DNA of 64,000 nt from Blautia faecis (GCF_020554845.1 NZ_JAJCIA010000004.1:1-64000); one strand, 5' to 3'; positions 1-9,530 are shown, numbered from the stretch's first letter. The notes: generated by a model from the sequence alone, not told the origin. A program made the numbers and translations.

Positions 1-108
1 GGTAGCACCGGTTACACCTGTCGCCCCGGCAGGGCCGGTTGGACCTGTTGCTCCGGTAGCACCGGTTACACCTGTCGCCCCGGCAGGGCCGGTTGGACCT
101 GTTGCTCC
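1..108. repeat. Exact 54-bp tandem repeat inside the collagen-like gene
   Basis: Bases 1-54 and 55-108 are identical. Each unit encodes 18 residues, six Gly-X-Y triplets, on the minus strand. The repeat may continue left of the window. Confidence 0.9.
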
Positions 109-402
109 GTCGAGACCCATAGCACCTGGCATGCCAGGCTCTCCCTGCGGGCCCATAGGACCTGCTGGGCCTACTGCTCCCTGGCATCCTCTTGGTCCCA
201 TAGGACCAGTCACACCGGGACACCCTCTTGGACCAATAGGTCCCATAGGACCGGTTGCACCACGAGGCCCTGTGGCTCCCTGTCCCGGACAACTGCAATC
301 GCAGCCACAGCGATTATTGTTTCCAAAACAGGATGTACAGGTAATATCACCGGAAGCTTCCTTTTCAGAAGAATTTTTCTGATTATGACGATCAAAAAAC
401 AT
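1..402 (-). CDS. Collagen-like Gly-X-Y repeat protein, 3' end outside window
   Basis: The minus frame from the ATG at 402 stays open to the window edge (134 codons seen, no stop). A GGGAG ribosome site lies 6-7 bases upstream. The first ~25 residues are hydrophilic; residues ~21-40 are Cys-rich (about six Cys, including [11 protein letters not shown]). From there nearly every third residue is Gly in triplets such as [12 protein letters not shown], the collagen triple-helix pattern. No signal peptide is seen. Collagen-like proteins with Cys-rich N termini in spore formers are often spore-surface or exosporium filaments (family knowledge), so a surface role is an inference. Length and C-terminal domain cannot be judged. 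The repeat is internally duplicated at the DNA level, which favours length variation. Confidence 0.85.
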   Translation of the reverse strand, partial: MFFDRHNQKNSSEKEASGDITCTSCFGNNNRCGCDCSCPGQGATGPRGATGPMGPIGPRGCPGVTGPMGPRGCQGAVGPAGPMGPQGEPGMPGAMGLDGATGPTGPAGATGVTGATGATGPTGPAGATGVTGAT

Positions 403-477
403 ACACATTCTCCCATAACAGCTTAGATATTCACTATCAATATATGAAATACTAACAATACAGGTGAATTTTCCCTC

Positions 478-1557
478 TCACTCCATACCCCAAACATCCC
501 TGAAATACTTCTCATTTCCAATAACTGCCTGATGCAGAGGCTTCAATGCTCTTGCCTTTTTATGAAATTCAAACGCCTCCCTGTGCCTTCCCGCTTTATC
601 CAGACATACACACATCTGTATCGCAGGTATAAAATCATGACTGTCTGCAATATAAAAACCGCCGTTTTTCTTTTTCCGTGGCGCAAGAAGAGCCTGCTGA
701 TACCAATATGCTGCCGTCACATACTCCCTTTTTTCCATAAACAATCTTCCTATCTCACAACAGATCTCCGCTCTCGGAACATCCATCGTAAAGCTGTAAA
801 AAAGTATATCAAAAGCAGCTGCATTCTCTCCCATTGCCTGATAACAGCAGGAAAGAACCAGACAGCTGTTCAGTTTATCCTCTATCCAGCCATCTGGTTC
901 TTCCAGAAATTTTTTTAAAATTAAAATTGCATACTCATATTGCTTATGATAAAAAAGCTCCCGCCCATAATAAAAGAAATGTCTCGGTTCCATTTTTTCA
1001 CCGGAATCAATCATCTGCTCATATATATGCAGATTGCGAAAAGACTCTCCAGCCTTTATTTTCCGATGCTCAATCACCACATCCGAATATAAAATATTCC
1101 CCGCCGGAACAACCGTTTCGTGGACGCGCCCCTGCCATCTGAAATTCCGGGAAGTCTTCATAATACGCTCTCTATAATAAGAAAAAGTAACATGATCCCA
1201 TTCATCAAATCCCACTGCATAATCCATCATAACCACATCCGTGTCTGAATCCATGCTCTCTTTCAGCCTGAGCAGCTTCTCCTGATTTTCCGGCGTAATG
1301 ACGTCATCTGCATCCAGCCACATCCAATAATCCGTATCTGCTTTTTCCGTAATAAAATTGCGGGCAGCTGAGAAATCATCATTCCACAAAAAATCATAAA
1401 CCTCATCGGTAAACTCCCTGGCAATCTCCTTCGTTTTATCCACCGATCCGGTATCGCAAATATAGATTTTGTCCACAAGCTTGCTCATCGGCGTGAGGAT
1501 TCTGCGAAGTACCGCCTCCTCATTTTTTACGATCATACACAGGCCAATTGATATCAT
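478..1557 (-). CDS. Family 2 glycosyltransferase with C-terminal helical (TPR-like) region
   Basis: 359 residues, cytoplasmic, no signal peptide. The N terminus (ISIGLCMIVKNEE) is the first strand of the GT-A fold. DTGSVDKT near residue 35 and WLDADD near residue 80 match the nucleotide-sugar binding and DXD metal-binding parts of GT2 enzymes that carry tetratricopeptide-like tails. The C-terminal half is rich in aromatic, alternating helices as in TPR repeats. It would transfer a sugar from a nucleotide donor to an unknown acceptor; proximity to the collagen-like gene suggests, but does not prove, surface glycosylation. An AAGGA site 6-7 bases before the ATG supports the start. It is divergent from the secreted protein gene at 1753. 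Confidence 0.85.
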   Translation of the reverse strand: MISIGLCMIVKNEEAVLRRILTPMSKLVDKIYICDTGSVDKTKEIAREFTDEVYDFLWNDDFSAARNFITEKADTDYWMWLDADDVITPENQEKLLRLKESMDSDTDVVMMDYAVGFDEWDHVTFSYYRERIMKTSRNFRWQGRVHETVVPAGNILYSDVVIEHRKIKAGESFRNLHIYEQMIDSGEKMEPRHFFYYGRELFYHKQYEYAILILKKFLEEPDGWIEDKLNSCLVLSCCYQAMGENAAAFDILFYSFTMDVPRAEICCEIGRLFMEKREYVTAAYWYQQALLAPRKKKNGGFYIADSHDFIPAIQMCVCLDKAGRHREAFEFHKKARALKPLHQAVIGNEKYFRDVWGME

Positions 1558-1752
1558 GCCAAATATCCTTTTTTCAATAGCCTATGCCGGACAAATTACT
1601 TTTATTCCCATTTGCTGCTTCCGGATATCCGCATTTTTTCCAGCAATAACGCTTTCCTTACGGATTACCTGTCATTTGTGTCAGTGACAACGTCTCCAAA
1701 ATCTGGGAAAATAAAAATACAAAACATTCCACATAGAAAAGAGGTGCTAAAT

Positions 1753-3183
1753 ATGAGAAAAAAATTATGGAAAATACTACCTCTTGTGACCGGACTTGTG
1801 CTTCTGACTGCCAGTAGCGCTCTCACCGTTCACGGAGAAAGTGACAACACCATTGACGTAACCCTGTTCAAACTTAACCTTCCAGATGACTGGAGCTATG
1901 ATCCGAATGATATCAGCGATTATGAATACACCTGCTCCGTCAGCGTATTTGAAGGTGATGACAAGGACAGTTCACAAAATGATTTCACCATTAAAGCAAA
2001 TGAAGAATCAAGCTACTCTTTCCGCAAATATCTGCAGACCTCCGATATCGATCTTCATGACTATGCAGACGGCACTATTGAAAAAACAACCATTGGTGAT
2101 GTGGATTATATACGAACCACAGACAATTTTGACAGAATTTACTACATTTATCGTCACGAGCCATCCGGTGTGACCTACAAAGTTATCATTTCCGGAGAAG
2201 AAAATGATTCTGTCAGAAATGTTTTTAACAATCTGGAACTGAAATTAGAGGACACTGGCAATGTGGAATCACCTTACCCCTGGGATGGAACTCCATTCAC
2301 ACCGGCTCCGCAGAGTATAGCTGTTGGAGATTATACCGTCACTCCGGAGTATATTCCATTTAGTGTTTCCCAGAACGGATTTGAGATCATGCGTCACCAG
2401 TTTGCAATATCTGGAGACCGGATGTATCATCAGCTGAATAATACTCTGGAAACTTACGAATATACTGGAAGCACCCTGAATCTTCTTTCTTCTGATACAA
2501 TGGACGAGCAGGGAATGGATCTTTTTACAGACACGGACGGAAAACTTTATATTTCCCGTAACGGTGGAAAAGGAATTGTTATGAAAGACGGGCAGACCAT
2601 ATTGGAGACCGGCACAAGTGGTTACCTGTCTGTACACCCATCCGGTGCCTGGGGCATTACCAGCTACCTTGGCTATGATACGGAAAAAGTAACCTTCCAG
2701 GACGGCAGCGTGCTTACAGAGCCCTGGATCTTAACCTCCATGAATGATGACGAGGCACGAACCGGTATTTTTAAATTTGTCAGCCTGGTTGAGATCAGCA
2801 ATGATCATATTATGGTATACGGACGTCTTGCAGGAGATGACACCCCATCGAAAATAGCAGTTTATGATCTGGATGGCAACCAGCAGCTGCTTCTTGGCGG
2901 TGACCAGCACGAGGATCCTGCTTATTTCGGAAGTCTCACGGGAATAGCTGAGACAGCGAATGGCTATATTGCAGCAGATGGAAATATGCGAGAATTCTAC
3001 TTCTGGTCAAAGGACGGAACTCTCCTCGCCGAAGTAGACTGCTACGATATGTTTGGAACCAGATACCCCTGGATTGAAGATATGAAAGTTGCAGAGGATG
3101 GTTCTGTGATGGTTCTTATGACACAGGACCGTGACGACGACTCTGCAAGCGAATTAATGGTATTCCGACTTACAGGTTTCTGA
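1753..3183 (+). CDS. Secreted protein of unknown function
   Basis: 476 residues from the ATG at 1753, chosen because GAGGTG lies 6 bases upstream and a signal peptide follows at once (MRKKLWK, hydrophobic LPLVTGLVLLTASSAL, small residues near residue 27). The open frame extends upstream to 1612 but without a ribosome site. The mature part starts acidic. The second half has repeated short beta-like segments with Gly-Asp turns (DTDGKLYI, DLDGNQQL, SKDGTLL), suggesting a beta-propeller-like fold; this is a guess from the pattern. No catalytic motif was recognised. A terminator follows directly, so it is probably monocistronic. Confidence 0.75.
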   Translation: MRKKLWKILPLVTGLVLLTASSALTVHGESDNTIDVTLFKLNLPDDWSYDPNDISDYEYTCSVSVFEGDDKDSSQNDFTIKANEESSYSFRKYLQTSDIDLHDYADGTIEKTTIGDVDYIRTTDNFDRIYYIYRHEPSGVTYKVIISGEENDSVRNVFNNLELKLEDTGNVESPYPWDGTPFTPAPQSIAVGDYTVTPEYIPFSVSQNGFEIMRHQFAISGDRMYHQLNNTLETYEYTGSTLNLLSSDTMDEQGMDLFTDTDGKLYISRNGGKGIVMKDGQTILETGTSGYLSVHPSGAWGITSYLGYDTEKVTFQDGSVLTEPWILTSMNDDEARTGIFKFVSLVEISNDHIMVYGRLAGDDTPSKIAVYDLDGNQQLLLGGDQHEDPAYFGSLTGIAETANGYIAADGNMREFYFWSKDGTLLAEVDCYDMFGTRYPWIEDMKVAEDGSVMVLMTQDRDDDSASELMVFRLTGF

Positions 3184-3198
3184 TACATTCCCCTCACG

Positions 3199-3236
3199 AA
3201 AGGGCAGGTTGTGGAGAACATCCACACCTGCCCTTT
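3199..3236 (+). terminator. Intrinsic terminator after the secreted protein
   Basis: Left arm AAAGGGCAGG... pairs with ...CCTGCCCTTT with one bulge and a short loop near 3215-3220, ending in TTTT. It sits 15 bases past the stop at 3183, between convergent genes, and may serve both. Confidence 0.75.
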
Positions 3237-3270
3237 TAAGTTATTTTCATTCGGCACTGTTCTGGCAAAA

Positions 3271-4860
3271 TCAATCTTTTTCGTACTTCTCAATCAGGCA
3301 CTGGTGTTCCTTACTTTTTTTATCATAATTGATTCCAACAAGAAGAATATCGCCTGTGTAATTCAGTATCGAAGAAGGATACTTTTTAGTCTTAATTTGT
3401 GTTAATGCAGTCTGCGCATTCTGGTTCCACTTCAATTCCACAAGCAATGCCGGATAATCATTTTTGTACTCTGGCTTTGGGATAAATACAAAGTCAGCAA
3501 ATCCTCGTCCTGTAGGAAATTCACGGATTGGCTTAAAATAGTATTGCATTGCGCTTAAGTAGGCAATTGTAAGCACACTGCTCAAGGAATTCTCATTATT
3601 ATACTGAATTACTGACACATGCTCGTTATGGATTTTTTCAATCTCTTCTGCAACCGCCTCACCATCCATATCCAATGTAGCATCCAGCAGATTTTCCGAA
3701 TTCAGCTGCAATATCAGCATTTCATTCCACTTTTTACTCTCAACAGCAGTCGTCAGCTCCTGTCGTATCTCCTCATTTGGTACAAAAGCAGTCTTCCTGA
3801 TCTCATTATAACCAAGGTATCCTAAATGGATCATATAAGTCAATACATCATCTTTACTTTTAATATCTTCCGTATCATTTTGAAAAGCTGCCACATTCAC
3901 CTTGACTTCGGCTCCGGAAAGCATCTCAATAACAGCTGTTTTCAGCCCATCATAGTTCATGTTAATCAAAGGCACAATCACATCATAGGATGCTGTTTCT
4001 GACCAGTAACTTCTGAATTCCCCCCTTAGCATTACGCTGACAACGGCTCTGGGATTATAAACCTGGTAATCCTTCAGAAGATAGCCATCGTACCATCGCT
4101 TCACTTCATCAAAGTCCTGCTGATATTTTTCTGACAGCTTTTTCACTTCAGCTTCTGTAAAACCAATATACGGAGCCAGATTACTTGCGCTCAGCATTGT
4201 AAACTCATCAAAATTATTTAATGCCGACTGAGTTTTTTCCTTTTTAATTGGAAGAATACCAGTAAGATATGCAAGTTGAATATATTTTGTTGGTTCTGTT
4301 CCTTTGAACATTGCCCTGAGAAAATTAATATACTCTTCCTGTACCCTTTTATTAACGTCCTTGTCACGAATAAGGACATCCCATTCATCAATGATGACAA
4401 TAAATTTTTTTCCAGTTGCACCATTAATACGAGACAACACTTCTGGCAAAGATTCCGTCTTCTCTTTCAATACACCTGGATAGTATTCCGCAAGCTCCGC
4501 AATCGTCTTTTCCGAAATATAAGAAACCACCCTTTCAGGTCCACCAGCTGGCTCTATACACCATTGGATATCAAGATGTATTACATCATATTGGTTCAAG
4601 TGCTTCTTAAAATCTGCACTTTTACCAATTTCCAATCCGGCGAACATTTCTTCTGAATTACAGCCTCTGCTGTAATAAGCTGTAAGCATATTCGCTGTAA
4701 TAGATTTTCCAAACCTTCTCGGACGGCTATTGCAAATATAGGCCTGCAATGTATTCAAAACTTTATTCGTATACTTAATAAGTCCGCTTTTATCAACATA
4801 TATCTCGGAATTCAATGCTACCTGAAAAGCCAAATTATCTGGATTCACTAATATTCCCAT
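3271..4860 (-). CDS. AAA-ATPase-like protein with C-terminal PD-(D/E)XK nuclease domain
   Basis: 529 residues. N-terminal AAA-ATPase-like domain (PF09820 type): YVDKSGLI near residue 25, P-loop-like RPRRFGKS near 45, and Walker B-like FIVIIDEWDVL near 160. The C-terminal PDDEXK_9-type domain (PF08011) shows FADFVF and LLVELKW, the D and E-X-K nuclease residues. This pair is very common in many copies in gut Clostridia and Bacteroidia; its role is not established (mobile-element or defence links are proposed). ATG 4860 is chosen over GTG 4869 because GGGAG lies 8 bases before it. A truncated paralogue is at 6274-7410 and the upstream regions of both are duplicated. Confidence 0.85.
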   Translation of the reverse strand: MGILVNPDNLAFQVALNSEIYVDKSGLIKYTNKVLNTLQAYICNSRPRRFGKSITANMLTAYYSRGCNSEEMFAGLEIGKSADFKKHLNQYDVIHLDIQWCIEPAGGPERVVSYISEKTIAELAEYYPGVLKEKTESLPEVLSRINGATGKKFIVIIDEWDVLIRDKDVNKRVQEEYINFLRAMFKGTEPTKYIQLAYLTGILPIKKEKTQSALNNFDEFTMLSASNLAPYIGFTEAEVKKLSEKYQQDFDEVKRWYDGYLLKDYQVYNPRAVVSVMLRGEFRSYWSETASYDVIVPLINMNYDGLKTAVIEMLSGAEVKVNVAAFQNDTEDIKSKDDVLTYMIHLGYLGYNEIRKTAFVPNEEIRQELTTAVESKKWNEMLILQLNSENLLDATLDMDGEAVAEEIEKIHNEHVSVIQYNNENSLSSVLTIAYLSAMQYYFKPIREFPTGRGFADFVFIPKPEYKNDYPALLVELKWNQNAQTALTQIKTKKYPSSILNYTGDILLVGINYDKKSKEHQCLIEKYEKD

Positions 4861-4862
4861 CA

Positions 4863-4947
4863 CACACACTCCCTATATAAAAAGCTTCCACAGTATCACT
4901 ATTTTCTACCAATAATGATATCATGAAAACTTTTGGTGCTCAATAAT
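4863..4947. repeat. Upstream-region repeat, copy 1
   Basis: About 85 bases immediately upstream of the AAA-ATPase-like gene are nearly identical to 7415-7499, upstream of the truncated paralogue. Promoter and ribosome site were duplicated together with the gene. Confidence 0.85.
4915..4943 (-). promoter_or_regulatory. Predicted sigma-A promoter of the AAA-ATPase-like gene
   Basis: On the minus strand TTGAGC, 17 bases, TATCAT. The same arrangement is conserved in the second upstream copy at 7468-7496. Confidence 0.55.
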
Positions 4948-4994
4948 TTTATTGGGATGTTTTCTGAAAGCTCACAGAGAGTTACTGTTTGATT

Positions 4995-6179
4995 CTACTT
5001 TGATACACACCACTGTTTATATTCTTCCAGTCTTTGTATATATCCTGAAAATTCTGGAACCGTAAAATCAAGTTCTTTATATCTTACAGGATATATAATT
5101 CCCTTGCTAATTAACTGTGCTCTTGTTGTTGAAATAGATCCAACTGTTTTATTAAGATTGTGTGCAACATTTGATATCGTACATGGTAATTCACCACATT
5201 CTACCATTGCAAAAATAAATTTTTTATCACTTTCTGCACATCTTTCATATCTTGATTTAAAGAATCCTTCGTCCAGAGATGATAAAAATTCATCTATACA
5301 ATTTTCTACATCAGACAATTCTATGACATCTTTATTTGTTTTATCGTACACAATTTTGCATAACTGTTGAATAAAAAAAGGATACCCTTTTGTAATTTCT
5401 ACTATTTTGTTTGTGGCTTCATGTGCATATATTATATTGAATTTTTTTGCTGGCTCTTCAATTGCTTTTTCTGATTGCTCATCCGTCAATGAATCGATTT
5501 TTTTATACATAAACAATCTTTCGGAATAAGATTTTTCATCAGAAAGCATTTTATATATTTTAGGCAATCCTGCACCTATAATCATAATTGGATAACCTAA
5601 CTGATTTGCTCTATGCAATGCAGCGATCAAAGATCCTAGCTGGTTTTGCTTCATATACTGAATTTCATCTATAAAGAAACAAATTGGCGTTTCCGTTTTT
5701 TGTGCGGTTTCTCCGATTGTTGAAAATACTTCAGTAAGTGTTTGCGTTAAATTATTTGACACATACAATTCCCTATCCTGCATTGATAAAGAAAATGAAT
5801 TATCTTCTGGGTTAAAAGAAACAACTAAGGACTTTATTGCCTCTAATGGCTTCTGTATTAAATGTTTAAATTTTTCTTTTGCACTTACTGTTCTTAAAAA
5901 TGCCTGAGAACATTCAGCAATCTGTGAAATAAAGTCATTTCTCTCCTCAATTTCAATATGCTTACAAAAAATACCTTTTTCTTCTGCAATACTTTGCAGC
6001 TTATTTATTAAAACAGTTTTTCCAACGCCGCGCAAACCACTAAAAATAATTGATTGAGTAGGTATATCCATAGTTAACGCATCAAACATTTGACTTACGT
6101 TCTGAATGTCTTCATCTCGTCCAGCAATATATACTGGCATTAAACCAGCACCTGGTCTATATGGATTTACTTTAAACAT
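4995..6179 (-). CDS. AAA ATPase with C-terminal winged helix
   Basis: 394 residues. Walker A GLRGVGKT at about residues 45-52, Walker B ICFFIDEIQYM near 170, then a sensor-like segment IMIIGAGLPKIY. The C-terminal ~100 residues look like a winged helix. The arrangement resembles single-gene STAND/Orc1-type bacterial ATPases. No partner effector is fused. GGAGG is 6-7 bases before the ATG. AT-rich composition matches its neighbours. The substrate is unknown; it may be part of the accessory island around it. Confidence 0.75.
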   Translation of the reverse strand: MFKVNPYRPGAGLMPVYIAGRDEDIQNVSQMFDALTMDIPTQSIIFSGLRGVGKTVLINKLQSIAEEKGIFCKHIEIEERNDFISQIAECSQAFLRTVSAKEKFKHLIQKPLEAIKSLVVSFNPEDNSFSLSMQDRELYVSNNLTQTLTEVFSTIGETAQKTETPICFFIDEIQYMKQNQLGSLIAALHRANQLGYPIMIIGAGLPKIYKMLSDEKSYSERLFMYKKIDSLTDEQSEKAIEEPAKKFNIIYAHEATNKIVEITKGYPFFIQQLCKIVYDKTNKDVIELSDVENCIDEFLSSLDEGFFKSRYERCAESDKKFIFAMVECGELPCTISNVAHNLNKTVGSISTTRAQLISKGIIYPVRYKELDFTVPEFSGYIQRLEEYKQWCVSK

Positions 6180-6273
6180 ACAATCACCTCCGCTTATAAA
6201 CTTATATTACCGCAATATATAACAATAAACAATACAGTTCCGTGATATTTTTCCTATAAGTACCTATAACTTT

Positions 6274-7410
6274 TTATACCACAATTTCCCTTACAGCAAG
6301 CGTAAGTTCCTGCCGAATTTCTTCATTAGGAACAAATGCAGACCTTCGATTCTGATCGTACCCCAGATAGCCAAGATGGATCATATACGTAAGAACCTCA
6401 TCGCGGTTCTGTATATTTACCGTATCATTTTTAAAAGTTGCCGTATTCACTTTCACTTCATCGCCTGATAACATTTCGATAACAGCAGACTTCAAGCCAT
6501 CAAAACCCATATTGATCAACGGCACGATTGTCTCGTAAGGAGCAGTCTCTGACCAGTAGCTCTTAAATTCGCCATTTAGCATAACTCCCACAACCGCCCG
6601 TGGATTATATATTTGCTGCCCATTTAGGAGATAACCATCATACCACCTTTTGACCTTTTCGTAATTCTGATGATATTTTTTTGCAAGCATCTTCACTTCA
6701 CTTTCTGTGAAACCGACATAAGGCGCCATATTGCCTGCACTAAGCATAGTAAACTCATCAAAATTATTTAGTGCTGACTGGGTTTTCATTTTTTTGATTG
6801 GAAGGATACCTGTCAGATATGCGAGAGCAATATATTTAGTTGGCTCAGTACCTTTAAACAGTCCCCTCAGGAAATTAATATAATTTTCCTGTATAGCCTG
6901 ATTCTGCGCTTCATCTCGAATCAAAACATCCCATTCATCAATAATAATGACAAATTTCTGTCCTGTTTGATTTTTAACTCTTGAAAGCGCATCAGACAAA
7001 GAACCGTCTTGGAGAACCAAACACTCTGGATAAATTTCGCGCAACTCGTCCAGTACGCTTTTTGTAATAAACTGTACCACTTTGTTCTTATCTTCACAAT
7101 TTGCCAGAAACCACTGAACATCAATGTGAATTACATCATATTTGTTAAGATACTTTTTGAAATCCTGTGTTTTTCCAATTGAAAGGTCGGAAAACATCTT
7201 CTCAGAATCTGCACCTTTGCTGTAATATGCTGCAAGCATATTCGCCGCATAGGATTTCCCAAATCTCCTGGGGCGGCTGTTGCAAATATACGCATCTGTA
7301 GTCTCCAGAACGCGATTCATATATTCGATCATACCAGTTTTATCCACATAAATTCTGGAATTCAAAGCAGCCTGAAAAGCACTGTTGTCCGGATTCACAA
7401 ATCTTCCCAT
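6274..7410 (-). pseudogene. Truncated paralogue of the AAA-ATPase-like gene
   Basis: 378 residues, clearly similar along its whole length to the protein at 3271-4860 (same YVDK, RPRRFGKS, IIDEWDVLIRDE segments). It ends at REIVV directly after the EEIRQELT segment, so the whole PD-(D/E)XK nuclease domain and ~150 residues are lost. The promoter, ribosome site and ATPase motifs are intact, so a shortened ATPase-only product is possible. A deletion, or replacement by other DNA, at about 6274-6280 is the simplest cause. Confidence 0.75.
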
Positions 7411-7414
7411 CTAT

Positions 7415-7499
7415 CACACACTCCCTATACAAAAAAGCTTCCACAGTATCACTATTTTCTACCAATAATGATATCATGAAAACTTTTTGGTCTCAATAA
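7415..7499. repeat. Upstream-region repeat, copy 2
   Basis: Near-identical to 4863-4947, with a few substitutions and one or two single-base indels. It carries the same promoter and GGGAG site. Confidence 0.85.
7468..7496 (-). promoter_or_regulatory. Predicted promoter of the truncated paralogue
   Basis: Minus strand TTGAGA, 17 bases, TATCAT; same position as in copy 1. Confidence 0.55.
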
Positions 7500-7649
7500 T
7501 TTTATGCGTGTTTATGAATTCTTACATTGGTATTATTCGCACAAGCTGTGGTGCAAGCTTTACCTATATTTATCCCATCTTTTGAACCAGTTTTTCAAAT
7601 TCCGTTTCATCCTCTATAAACGTATATGGAGCATACTCCCCATATCACA

Positions 7650-8017
7650 TCACTGTACTCCCTTCAAGATTTTGCTGATTTGTTCCGCACGGTATTTCCA
7701 TGCCAAACCCTGGTCTATGGATGAGGGTCTCTTACAAGGGTCTAAAACTCTTGTATCTAAATTCTGCCAAATATCAAATCCATTTCCAATCAATATCAAA
7801 GTATCAACTGGTGTTCTTTGTTCTGCCGGCACATATTTTGATTCAAATAAATTTTTATCAAATAACATTCTACTATTTTTCCTCAGCCCAAAAATTTGTT
7901 TAAGAGAGCTTTTTTCGAAAGTTCACAATGTGGTTATTCTCTAAACTCTTTAATCCCGTTAAACAGATCAGGATTTTTTTCTAATAAAAATTGTTTCAAC
8001 GAATATATATTAACCAT
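7650..8017 (-). pseudogene. Frameshifted AbiH-like gene remnant
   Basis: An ATG at 8017 directly follows the stop of the macro-domain gene and reads 27 residues (MVNIYSLKQFLLEKNPDLF...) to a stop at 7934. The continuation lies in other frames: NNHIVNF, then after an A6 run EKSSLKQIFGLRKN leading into the frame of 7650-7868 (VDTLILIGNGFDIWQNLDT). The GNGFDxW signature is typical of AbiH phage abortive-infection proteins, which are several hundred residues long; here only ~110 remain and the reading frame breaks at least twice. Another piece (YGEYAPYTFIEDETEFEKL) is visible just downstream in a different frame. The AbiH match is by motif only. Confidence 0.55.
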
Positions 8018-9037
8018 TTAACCATACTCTCCATCAACTTCCATATCTACCACATAAAACCATTCCATTATCCTTTTGTTCTTCAGCATTATCAAAGATC
8101 TACTAACATTTGCTGATGGACGCTGAATATCAGCAAAGAACATCAAAGACAAAAGGTATGTAACTGTATCCAAAGGATCATAACCAACAACCAGTAATAA
8201 ACCAATATTTATAATACTATTTGTTCTAAAATAAGCAGACAGAGCTAACACAATCATTGGAATAACCATTTTTACTAAAGCAGTAATTTCAACGATCTGT
8301 CTTCTACACACCCAATCCTCTTTGCTTACAAAATCTTTAATAAATGTCCATCCACCCAGAACCCACCTCATTTTCAAAAGCAACTTTCGCACCAATGATA
8401 CAATTGCAAAATAGCCTTTCTGCTCATCATACAATTCAATTTCTTTCGAGTACTCCTTCTGGCTCTTGATCGCACCTCTAGAAACAGCCCTGTGTTCCTT
8501 CAAAAAAGTATTTTTATATCGCGTTTTTATTTCAAGGGCTTCTGTATAATTACTATCCTCATTAACTATAAAATAAATTTTCTTTAATTCCAAGCTATCA
8601 AAAAGTTCTCTTAATTCTTTTTTCTTCTCCAATAGGGAATTATATACTGTCGTTAAACCAATGGTAAATGCGTACTCAAAGCCAAATCCATAATTTCCAG
8701 CTGAAATAATAGGAATTGCAACACTTTTTATCCCAGGATGAGAAAAAATAAGCTGCATAATATTCTCATAACAACTCGTCAGCTTCTCTACGCATGAACT
8801 TGAATAAACTCCATGAATTCTCCCCTGGTTACAATCACTACGTGCCCCCACTGCATGTATTACATATTCACACCATCCATATCCACTGGTAATCACTGCC
8901 TTTCCTCTACCGCAACGAATTATATCTTCTCGCTTTGTATGTAATACTCTCTTAAACTCTTTTTTTATCTTCTTATCAAAAAAGCCTGTATTATTACTAT
9001 TGGCATTATCTATAGCCTGATGAATCGCATAATCCAC
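8018..9037 (-). CDS. N-terminally truncated macro-domain protein with C-terminal membrane segments
   Basis: 339 residues from GTG at 9037. Macro-domain segments are clear: VDYAIHQA at the start, GKAVITSGYG near 46-54, YVIHAVGA near 58-65 and IPIISAGNYGFGFEYA near 109-124 (the ADP-ribose phosphate loop). The first ~40 residues of a normal macro domain (first strand and NAAN motif) are missing: the frame upstream of the GTG has only seven codons before a TAG. Hydrophobic segments at about 253-270, 275-287 and 291-302 suggest membrane anchoring. Membrane-macro proteins occur as effectors in type II Thoeris defence, but there the order is membrane then macro; here it is reversed. The protein is probably inactive. 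Confidence 0.65.
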   Translation of the reverse strand: MDYAIHQAIDNANSNNTGFFDKKIKKEFKRVLHTKREDIIRCGRGKAVITSGYGWCEYVIHAVGARSDCNQGRIHGVYSSSCVEKLTSCYENIMQLIFSHPGIKSVAIPIISAGNYGFGFEYAFTIGLTTVYNSLLEKKKELRELFDSLELKKIYFIVNEDSNYTEALEIKTRYKNTFLKEHRAVSRGAIKSQKEYSKEIELYDEQKGYFAIVSLVRKLLLKMRWVLGGWTFIKDFVSKEDWVCRRQIVEITALVKMVIPMIVLALSAYFRTNSIINIGLLLVVGYDPLDTVTYLLSLMFFADIQRPSANVSRSLIMLKNKRIMEWFYVVDMEVDGEYG

Positions 9038-9041
9038 ATGA

Positions 9042-9299
9042 CTATTCCGGTGCTTCTTCTACCATCATATCTCCAATATAGCTATGAACCGGCAGAACAG
9101 CAGTCGGAAAAGACACTTCTGCAAAAGATGTTTCCATCAACACAGCATTCTGAACAGCATCATCCGGCTCTGAAAGCACAGATTGATACTCCAGAATATA
9201 GCGGTTGTAGCTTCTCCTACTGCGTGTTTCATCAATATTCGGTATGGTCATTCCTAACTGCTCCGCAATAGCCTTAATGGATTCCTTTAACTTTTTCAT
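9042..9299 (-). CDS. Small protein of unknown function at the island edge
   Basis: 85 residues, Lys/Glu-rich helical N terminus (MKKLKESIKAIAEQLG), stop four bases before the macro gene's GTG. AAGGA sits 3 bases before the ATG, and the frame is open ~13 codons further upstream. No family recognised. Its position immediately at the break in the macro gene suggests it may belong to DNA that replaced the 5' end of that gene. Confidence 0.4.
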   Translation of the reverse strand: MKKLKESIKAIAEQLGMTIPNIDETRSRRSYNRYILEYQSVLSEPDDAVQNAVLMETSFAEVSFPTAVLPVHSYIGDMMVEEAPE

Positions 9300-9342
9300 C
9301 TGTCCTTGTGTCAGTTTGGAGTCTATTGTACGTTGCTATGGT

Positions 9343-9355
9343 TTGTTGAGTAGAC
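9343..9355 (+). repeat. 13-bp repeat TTGTTGAGTAGAC, copies at 9343, 9741 and 20978
   Basis: The same 13-mer occurs at 9343-9355, 9741-9753 and 20978-20990. The last lies inside the third serine recombinase, where it encodes STQQ on the minus strand. It may mark an end or exchange point of the mobile DNA; this is inference. Confidence 0.45.
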
Positions 9356-9452
9356 ATTTCTGCACTCAAATTTGTTCGGAGAAGTTGCTCGACGGTGGCG
9401 TATAAAGCTCACTTATTGCCATATGTCGCTACATACCCACTTTTCCGGGCAT

Positions 9453-9492
9453 AAAAAAGAAGCCGCCGATTATTGACTAATCGACGACCTCA
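9453..9492 (-). terminator. Minus-strand intrinsic terminator
   Basis: On the minus strand a stem with several G-U pairs (AGGTCGTCGATTA against TAATCGGCGGCTT, loop GTCAA) runs into TTCTTTTTT. It would end transcription coming from the recombinase module. Confidence 0.6.
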
Positions 9493-9530
9493 AAGTACAT
9501 CAGAGCGTAAAATATTCACTTTTTTTCCTT

